Positions 1 to 5,289 of a stretch of 20,447 nucleotides of DNA are shown here, one piece after another. Made by a program: the position numbers and the translations under genes. Position 1 is the stretch's first letter; each line of letters opens with the position of its first letter. The notes beneath the pieces were generated by a model. That model saw nothing but the letters and a program-made list of their open reading frames with translations. It was not told the origin of the DNA and did not search any database. The stretch is from Candidatus Poseidoniaceae archaeon (lineage in GTDB: Archaea; Thermoplasmatota; Poseidoniia; Poseidoniales; Poseidoniaceae), in contig CASICT010000041.1 in the NCBI GenBank assembly GCA_949373265.1, positions 1 to 20,447 of the forward strand, in the 5' to 3' direction.

Positions 1-812
1 GTAAAACCACTGCAGCAATGGCTTTGACTCGTGATGTATTCGGTACAGACTTCCGTAACAACTTGCTTGAAATGAATGCAAGCGATGAACGTAAGTTAGA
101 GAGCATACGAACCAAGGTTAAACAATTCGCTAGAACTGCTCCATATGGTGGTGCCGAATTCAAGATTATTTTCCTCGATGAAGCCGACGCATTAACACAT
201 GATGCTCAAGGTGCCCTGCGAAGAATAATGGAGCAATATGCACAAACCTGTAGGTTCATTCTATCGTGTAATTATTCGAGTAAAATAATCGAACCAATTC
301 AAAGCCGATGTGCAGTTTTCCGATTCCGACCACTCGCAGATGCTGATGTTTCAGATCAAGTAAAAGCGGTAGCGAAATCTGAAGGCGTTGGGCTTGATGA
401 TGAGGCGGCTGAAGCCATAGTGCGCATTTCACAAGGGGATTTAAGAAAAGCAATCACTGCGCTACAAGTTGCCGCAGCACTTGAGAAAAATATTACTCGT
501 ACCTTGATTTATGAGACAAGTGCAACGGCTCCTCCAGAGTCTCTACATCAATATTTGATGGCATGTAGGCAAGATGGTTTCCATGCTGCCCGTAGAAGAT
601 TGCGGGAATTGTTAGATAGATATGGCTTGGCGGGAACGGATTTTGTCAACCAACTTCACAGAGAATTGTACGGTGCTGATTTCCTTTCAGAGATTCAGAA
701 ACTTGAACTCACAGAACTTATGGCTGAAATAGATTTCAGGCTTGTTGAAGGAGGAGGCGAAGCAATTCAATTAGATGCTTTGACTGCACGTCTTTCAACG
801 CTACTCAGTTGA
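1..812 (+). CDS. rfcS: Replication factor C small subunit (clamp loader ATPase), 5' truncated by window edge
   Basis: AAA+ ATPase of the sliding-clamp loader that opens PCNA and loads it at primer-template junctions. The open frame runs in from the window edge and begins with the end of Walker A (GKTTAA from position 1), so the ATG at 18 is internal and roughly the first 50-60 residues are missing. Visible family marks are the RFC motif LEMNASDER, Walker B (IIFLDEADAL), the sensor-1 region (FILSCNYSSKII), the SRC arginine-finger motif (IQSRCAVFRF) and the sensor-2 region (GDLRKAITAL), followed by the helical collar domain to the natural C-terminus. No intein interrupts the visible part, although RFC genes of archaea often carry them. 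The gene converges on the membrane protein at 801-1646, and the two ends overlap by 12 bases. Small rather than large subunit is inferred from the compact C-terminus. Confidence 0.95.
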   Translation, partial: KTTAAMALTRDVFGTDFRNNLLEMNASDERKLESIRTKVKQFARTAPYGGAEFKIIFLDEADALTHDAQGALRRIMEQYAQTCRFILSCNYSSKIIEPIQSRCAVFRFRPLADADVSDQVKAVAKSEGVGLDDEAAEAIVRISQGDLRKAITALQVAAALEKNITRTLIYETSATAPPESLHQYLMACRQDGFHAARRRLRELLDRYGLAGTDFVNQLHRELYGADFLSEIQKLELTELMAEIDFRLVEGGGEAIQLDALTARLSTLLS

Positions 813-1646
813 ATCTTCTTCAACTAATTCGTTAACAGTTATTTCTAGTTCAACAGTTCTTGTGTTTTCCCATGGGTCACCGTCTTCAACTACATCGATT
901 GTAAACGTGTATGTGCCTGCAGCAAGACCATCTGGTAACCTAATTGCCATTGGATAATCGATGTCTTTGTGTTCACGAACAGGGTCGAGTGCGGATGAAT
1001 CAATCTCTTCAATTTGTGTCCAAGAATTATTATGTTCTTCATCACCAAATGTAATTGTATACTCAGAATCTGCAGCTTTCAAATTATCACTAAATGCTAG
1101 TACAATGTAATGTTCTCCAATATACCCTTCTGTTAGGTTAATTTCACTAGATTTACTATATTCAAATCCATCTTCTGTAGAGGAAATCATTCCCCATCCA
1201 TCGTCTACTTGGGGAGCGACGATATCAGCAAATGGTGCATTTGTCAAAAGGAAAGTTAATGCTAGCCAGGTGAAAACATGCATAAATGAGGCTTTGAACC
1301 ATGTTCCTTTGGTATAATGCTTAACAAATTTTTCTGGTAAAACAGCCCTATGAACAGATGGGATTAAGAAAATACCAAGCAGTGGGATAAACCAAAGCAT
1401 ATCAGGATTATCTTGAGAACTTGGCATTGCAACATAGCGCATTAACAAAGCGACTGTAGTAGCGAAAGAGATTACAAGCCACATTGAAATAGTGTCTGCT
1501 TTTTCTTTGGTAACATGTTTTACAGGGTCGAATGCCTCAATCCCCATGTCTGCACCTGAGCGGTTCTTTTTCCGCTCCTTGTCGCCTGTGCCTCGATTGC
1601 GTCGCTCGGTAGCGGCGGCTGCCATGGCGGTATTGATGTCGACCAT
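801..1646 (-). CDS. Hypothetical membrane protein, three TM helices plus extracytoplasmic beta-rich domain
   Basis: I do not recognise this family. From the chosen ATG (281 residues) the N-terminus is a charged, Ala/Arg/Lys-rich segment of about 50 residues. Three hydrophobic helices follow at roughly 54-74, 83-100 and 117-137. The last ~140 residues are soluble and acidic, with alternating strand-like segments (YIGEHYIVLAFSD, YTFTIDVVEDGD, TVELEITVNEL) suggestive of an Ig-like or beta-sandwich domain outside the membrane. The start is uncertain. The frame stays open to 1760, with in-frame ATGs at 1733, 1646, 1625 and 1547. The 1547 ATG has an AGGTG sequence about six bases upstream, while the 1646 and 1625 ATGs have no Shine-Dalgarno-like sequence. 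I chose 1646 because the low-complexity basic stretch after it reads like a cytoplasmic tail. The 3' end overlaps rfcS tail to tail by 12 bases. Confidence 0.7.
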   Translation of the reverse strand: MVDINTAMAAAATERRNRGTGDKERKKNRSGADMGIEAFDPVKHVTKEKADTISMWLVISFATTVALLMRYVAMPSSQDNPDMLWFIPLLGIFLIPSVHRAVLPEKFVKHYTKGTWFKASFMHVFTWLALTFLLTNAPFADIVAPQVDDGWGMISSTEDGFEYSKSSEINLTEGYIGEHYIVLAFSDNLKAADSEYTITFGDEEHNNSWTQIEEIDSSALDPVREHKDIDYPMAIRLPDGLAAGTYTFTIDVVEDGDPWENTRTVELEITVNELVEEDSTE

Positions 1647-1795
1647 CAGTTTGGCGGATGGTTGCCAGTGAATGAAGGCTGTGGTCGAATAGAGACGATT
1701 TTGATACGGAATTTTGTTGTAATTTCTAATCATGGTAATATTGAGATTAATATGCCGCATCCTTCAAAGAGGGGAGTTCGGTGGGCGGACTACTT

Positions 1796-1927
1796 GCCGG
1801 GGTGGCGTAGTTGGTGGCGCGTCGGACTCATAGGGCAGCTCTCCGGAGCTAATTGAGACGTACCAAAGCCCCTTCTCATGTCTGAGACATCCGAAGGTCG
1901 CGGGTTCAAGCCCCGCTCCCGGCACCA
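1796..1927 (+). tRNA. Elongator tRNA-Met (CAT anticodon) with intron, CCA encoded
   Basis: The cloverleaf is complete once the intron is removed. The acceptor stem is GCCGGGG (1796-1802) with TCCCGGC (1917-1923). The D stem is GCGT/GCGC with a GG-containing loop. The anticodon stem is TCGGA (1822-1826) with TCCGA (1890-1894), and the anticodon is CAT (1829-1831). The variable loop is AGGTC. The T stem is GCGGG/CCCGC around loop TTCAAGC. The discriminator is A1924 and CCA is encoded at 1925-1927. The G1-C72 pair and overall sequence match archaeal elongator rather than initiator tRNA-Met. A 56-base intron sits between positions 37 and 38, the canonical archaeal site. No convincing TATA box lies at -26; an ATTAATATG stretch at 1746-1754 is further away and would imply a 5' leader trimmed by RNase P. 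Confidence 0.93.
1833..1888 (+). other. Archaeal tRNA intron with bulge-helix-bulge (BHB) splice motif
   Basis: Exon bases CTCA (1827-1830) pair with intron bases TGAG (1883-1886) to give the 4-bp central helix. On one side is the 3-base bulge T-A-G (1831-1833), on the other A-C-A (1887-1889). Cutting after the second base of each bulge releases exactly 1833-1888 and restores a 7-base anticodon loop. The outer helix is the anticodon stem; the inner helix is GGCA (1834-1837) with TGTC (1879-1882, one G-U pair). Inside the intron, AGCTC (1837-1841 region) and GAGCT form a perfect 5-bp hairpin around TCCG. This is the substrate architecture of the archaeal tRNA splicing endonuclease EndA. Confidence 0.88.
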
Positions 1928-1975
1928 ATTGTCTGTCCTTGCAATAGCCGTATTTCTCTTGAAATAAAACGAGGC

Positions 1976-1983
1976 CATATAAC
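1976..1983 (+). promoter_or_regulatory. Putative TATA box for the RND/MMPL transporter gene
   Basis: CATATAAC lies about 35 bases before the ATG at 2015, with a purine-rich stretch (GAAATAAAACG) just upstream that could serve as a BRE. The usual archaeal spacing would place transcription start near 2005, giving a very short leader. No Shine-Dalgarno sequence precedes the ATG. Position and composition only. Confidence 0.35.
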
Positions 1984-2014
1984 CCACTGGCATCTGGAAT
2001 TGGTTGGTAGTTGT

Positions 2015-4819
2015 ATGAGAAATATATTCGATGACCTAACCCGATTTTCTGTCGCACGTCCAAAAACGGCTCTTGCAATAATTTTAGTGGTGGTATTTTC
2101 ACTTGTTCCGAATGCAATGTTTATCAATTTCGATAATAGTGAAGACGCATTTTTCCCAGATAATGAAACCGTTCGACTACTAAATGAGGTAGAAGATGAA
2201 TACCGGGCTTCTATTGATTTTATTCGGTTTATTGATGAGATTGATTCTGGTGATTTGTATGAGGCTTCAACTTGGCAACAATTAGCAATTCAGGAAGCCA
2301 TATTACTAGAGAACTCTGATTTGGAGAAATACCAATATCCCCTGTTTGGAATACAAGCTAATAGCGGTATGGCAAGTGCTGCAATTCAATGGCACAACCT
2401 TCAAGATCGGTCATCAGCATCAGAGTGGGTCGCAAATCTTAGTGATGCATTGACTGATGTTCTAAATGCTCAATCCGATGAAAATAAAAGTTTGCAATCA
2501 GCTTTGAATAATTTATCAACTGCTGGAAATTCAATTCCATCTCCAACACCTGTTACTGCGATTGAACTTCGCCAATGGCAAGTAAATGACCCAGAGTTAT
2601 GGCTAAAGCGATTAGATAGTGGCGAGGATTTGACTTCTTGGTTGGATCCCCTTGTTGGTGAAATCAACTCTTTGGTACAAGGACCAAACAGTAGTGAAAT
2701 CGGTATTGTGACCGGCCCTATTTCTGGTAAAATCGGAATAATGATTGGGATGCAATCTATTGATTACCGTTCTATGATGGCGTCTAATTTGCCAGTTGCT
2801 GACTCGGCTAATCCATGGGATTCTGATGGTCCTGTTTTGACTACTTTCGTTGTGGTGACCGATCCTGAAGTACACGACTTAGAGGTAATTGGCGATGTTC
2901 AAGTATTGATCTCAGGATGGTCAGAAGATTTGAAAGAACAAGCTCAAGAAGAAACTGGAGATTCTGAAATTTCAGTATTCTCATTCTCACAGTTTTCAAC
3001 TGGACAAAATGAGAATCTAGGGAAAGAGTTGGGGATTCTAAACTCAATTTGTCTATTGTTATTAGGTTTCATTTTGTGGACTAAATTCCGAAGCAAAAGA
3101 GATACAGTTAATGTGCTGCTATTGACTGTTTTAGCGATAGCCGCAACTTATGGTGTCGCCGGATTGATTACTCTTCTAGGTAGTAAAATGGAGTTTAATG
3201 CAGCGATGAATTCTATTCCAATCTTGCTTCTTGCTATCGGTGTAGATTACGGACTTCACGTAGTTGCTCGGGTTAGGGAAGAGATGCAGAATCAAGAATT
3301 AAGCGACCCTCAGGGCCGTGAAACGCTTCGTGACTTTTCGATAGAAGCACGTAGTATGGCCATTAGGCGAGGAACTATTCTAACCTCAGCCGCACTTCTA
3401 GTTGCAATCTTTACAGATATGGTTGGTTTCCTTTCATTCCGGTTTTCTTCACAACAATTCTTGGTTTCTTTTGGTACAGTAATAGCAATTGGTTTATTCT
3501 TCATCTATCTACTCAGTATTACTGCATTACCTGCCCTAATGATGATAATTCCTCCAAAGAGACTACCTCTTGAGGAATCAGGTAAGAATGACATTGGTCC
3601 AGTTTCAAAGTGGATTGGTTCTCTAACTCAAAAACCAGTGTTAGTAGTCTTAGTGACGGTAATTATCTCTATACCGATGTTCATCGGTTTCCAACAGTTA
3701 GAAGTCGGTTTTGATACCAGAGATAATTTTGATGAATCGGTACCTGTGGTCAAAGACTTCCTGCTGATTTCAGATGAATTCCAAAGTAGTCCTTCACCGC
3801 TATATGTTGTCCTTGAAGGGGATGTTATCTCGCAAAATGGGCGAGATATATACTATGAAATTGTATCTGAGTTGTCTTCAACAGAGGGAATCAATGGTTT
3901 GCCCATTGGAATTTGGAGTATACTTGAAGAATCAAGAAGTTCAGATTCTGAACTCGATTTATTAATGACTAATTTAGACGGTTCTGATTCCTCGTGGGAT
4001 TCTTTAGAAGATTGGCTTCTGTCTGAGCCAGGACGCAATCTCTCTTCTGGCAATCTGAATTCTGAAGCTACACAAACTGTAATTTCCTTCCAAGCAGCCA
4101 CTCTAGATTGGCAAGCCACTGCAGACTTTGAATCAAGTTTGAGTGATGAAATGGTGGAGATTTCAAAGGAAAATAGTGAAGAGTATTCCATTCAATTATC
4201 AGGTAGGTCGTTGATTTTAGCTCAAATCACAGCAGATGTGGCAGATTCAGCAGTCATTTCAACAGCAACAGTTGCTGGTGTGATTCTGATCATGCTAATC
4301 AGCATCAATTCGTTCAGGCAAAAAGATTTGATTGCTGGTATGGCACGTGGATTTGTGACTTGGATTCCTCTGATGGTAGTGGTGGTTTGGGTGTATGGTA
4401 TCATGGGCCTAACCGGTTACCAATTAAATTCTCAAACAGTGACTATAGGGGCCTTAACTCTCGGTTTGGGGGTGGATTATGCAGTTCACTTCACTACCCG
4501 GATGGAAGAAGAAGTCGAGCACTTACCTCACGGTAGCCCTAGCGATTGGACCACAAAATCAGCAGCAACTACTGGTCGGGCAATGTTTGGTGCAGCCCTG
4601 ACTACAGCCGGTGGCTTTTCAGTGCTTAATTTCTCATCATTGGTTCCACTGCAATTATTTGGTCAGGTTTTCGTTGTTGCAATTATTCTAGCATTGGTGT
4701 CGAGCCTTTTCCTATTGCCTGCATTATACACTCCATTCCTGAAGCAAGATGCCCGCAAGATTTTGCAACAAACTGAAGTTTCTGGATTGGAAACTAAATT
4801 GGTAACTGAGAGTGAATGA
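2015..4819 (+). CDS. RND-superfamily MMPL/HpnN-type membrane exporter
   Basis: This 934-residue protein has the two-fold RND layout: one N-terminal helix (~15-40), a large extracytoplasmic domain (~41-335), five clustered helices, a seventh helix near 550, a second extracytoplasmic domain, and five more helices, making 12 in all. The RND core motif is present in both halves, GVDYGLHVV near residue 409 and GLGVDYAVHF near 817. The acidic residue in such motifs takes part in proton coupling in characterised MMPL proteins. The family (COG1033-like) exports or moves lipids and hydrophobic compounds driven by the proton motive force; the substrate here cannot be read from sequence. The frame also opens at a TTG at 2000, but the ATG at 2015 places the arginine-rich cytoplasmic head and helix 1 normally. 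The stop at 4817-4819 directly abuts the stop of the convergent DUF2237 gene. It stands alone as a transcription unit after tRNA-Met. Confidence 0.9.
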   Translation: MRNIFDDLTRFSVARPKTALAIILVVVFSLVPNAMFINFDNSEDAFFPDNETVRLLNEVEDEYRASIDFIRFIDEIDSGDLYEASTWQQLAIQEAILLENSDLEKYQYPLFGIQANSGMASAAIQWHNLQDRSSASEWVANLSDALTDVLNAQSDENKSLQSALNNLSTAGNSIPSPTPVTAIELRQWQVNDPELWLKRLDSGEDLTSWLDPLVGEINSLVQGPNSSEIGIVTGPISGKIGIMIGMQSIDYRSMMASNLPVADSANPWDSDGPVLTTFVVVTDPEVHDLEVIGDVQVLISGWSEDLKEQAQEETGDSEISVFSFSQFSTGQNENLGKELGILNSICLLLLGFILWTKFRSKRDTVNVLLLTVLAIAATYGVAGLITLLGSKMEFNAAMNSIPILLLAIGVDYGLHVVARVREEMQNQELSDPQGRETLRDFSIEARSMAIRRGTILTSAALLVAIFTDMVGFLSFRFSSQQFLVSFGTVIAIGLFFIYLLSITALPALMMIIPPKRLPLEESGKNDIGPVSKWIGSLTQKPVLVVLVTVIISIPMFIGFQQLEVGFDTRDNFDESVPVVKDFLLISDEFQSSPSPLYVVLEGDVISQNGRDIYYEIVSELSSTEGINGLPIGIWSILEESRSSDSELDLLMTNLDGSDSSWDSLEDWLLSEPGRNLSSGNLNSEATQTVISFQAATLDWQATADFESSLSDEMVEISKENSEEYSIQLSGRSLILAQITADVADSAVISTATVAGVILIMLISINSFRQKDLIAGMARGFVTWIPLMVVVVWVYGIMGLTGYQLNSQTVTIGALTLGLGVDYAVHFTTRMEEEVEHLPHGSPSDWTTKSAATTGRAMFGAALTTAGGFSVLNFSSLVPLQLFGQVFVVAIILALVSSLFLLPALYTPFLKQDARKILQQTEVSGLETKLVTESE

Positions 4820-5182
4820 TTACACTGCTCTGTCTTCGAGGAGTTCGAGTGGGATGATTTCTAGAGCCTTGATATTTGTAGCTTCTAAGTCAACAGGACA
4901 CGCTTTACCGTGATTTAGAGCATCTAGCCATGTCCTTGCACAGACACACCAAGAGTCACCTGCTTTGAGTCCAGGGAAATTGAATTGAGGCATTGGTGTC
5001 ATCAAATCATTACCTTTCATTTTGGCAAATTCCAGAAAATCTTCATTCACTATACAACAAACAGTATGAGACCCTCTATCCATCTCGTCGGTTTTGCAAC
5101 TGCCATCTCTATACCAACCAGTCATAGGCTTGCAAGAGCATTCCCCGATATCTTGGCCTAGTACATTCCTTTGCATGGACAT
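4820..5182 (-). CDS. DUF2237 (COG3651) small cysteine-rich protein
   Basis: This 120-residue protein covers essentially the full length of the DUF2237 family. Recognisable family marks are NVLGQDIGECS near the start, MTGWYRDGSC, GSHTVCCIV (residues ~38-46), FLEFAKMKGNDL, the strongly conserved FPGLKAGDSWCVCARTW (~70-85) and ATNIKALEIIPLELL at the end. Eight cysteines (about 15, 17, 29, 42, 43, 79, 81, 95) suggest metal binding or redox chemistry, but no function is established for the family. There is no signal peptide, so it is probably cytoplasmic. The ATG at 5182 has a GAGGGG sequence about seven bases upstream. A second ATG at 5176 sits about 26 bases from a TATA-like box, so either could be the true start. 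Its 3' end touches the MMPL stop with no gap. Confidence 0.88.
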   Translation of the reverse strand: MSMQRNVLGQDIGECSCKPMTGWYRDGSCKTDEMDRGSHTVCCIVNEDFLEFAKMKGNDLMTPMPQFNFPGLKAGDSWCVCARTWLDALNHGKACPVDLEATNIKALEIIPLELLEDRAV

Positions 5183-5196
5183 AATGTCCCCTCGAG

Positions 5197-5208
5197 AAAT
5201 CTATACTT
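5197..5208 (-). promoter_or_regulatory. Putative TATA box for the DUF2237 gene
   Basis: On the minus strand AAGTATAGATTT is centred about 21-27 bases upstream of the ATGs at 5182 and 5176. That spacing predicts a leaderless or nearly leaderless transcript. Support is position and composition only. Confidence 0.4.
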
Positions 5209-5244
5209 CAAACTGTGCATATCCTAACTCACTAGTTTATCGAT

Positions 5245-5257
5245 TAGGCGTCGCCTA
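5245..5257. repeat. 13-base perfect palindrome TAGGCG-T-CGCCTA in intergenic gap
   Basis: Six-base arms flank a single central base. It lies in the 107-base gap between the 3' end of the CD36-like gene (ends 5290) and the start of the DUF2237 gene (5182), both on the minus strand. No run of T follows on either strand, so it is not a textbook terminator. A dimeric regulator operator upstream of the DUF2237 TATA box, or a 3'-end hairpin for the upstream transcript, are the two options. Confidence 0.4.
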
Positions 5258-5289
5258 GAGTTGGGCACTGATTATCAGCGATTACTCAT

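Noticed and set aside
18..20. ATG at 18 as the rfcS start
   Set aside because: The frame upstream encodes the end of Walker A, so the gene begins outside the window.
1764..2127. Three overlapping minus-strand open frames of 67-117 codons across the tRNA-Met
   Set aside because: They are readings of the tRNA gene and its flank; the GLEPATFG-type peptide is a classic artefact of translated tRNA genes.
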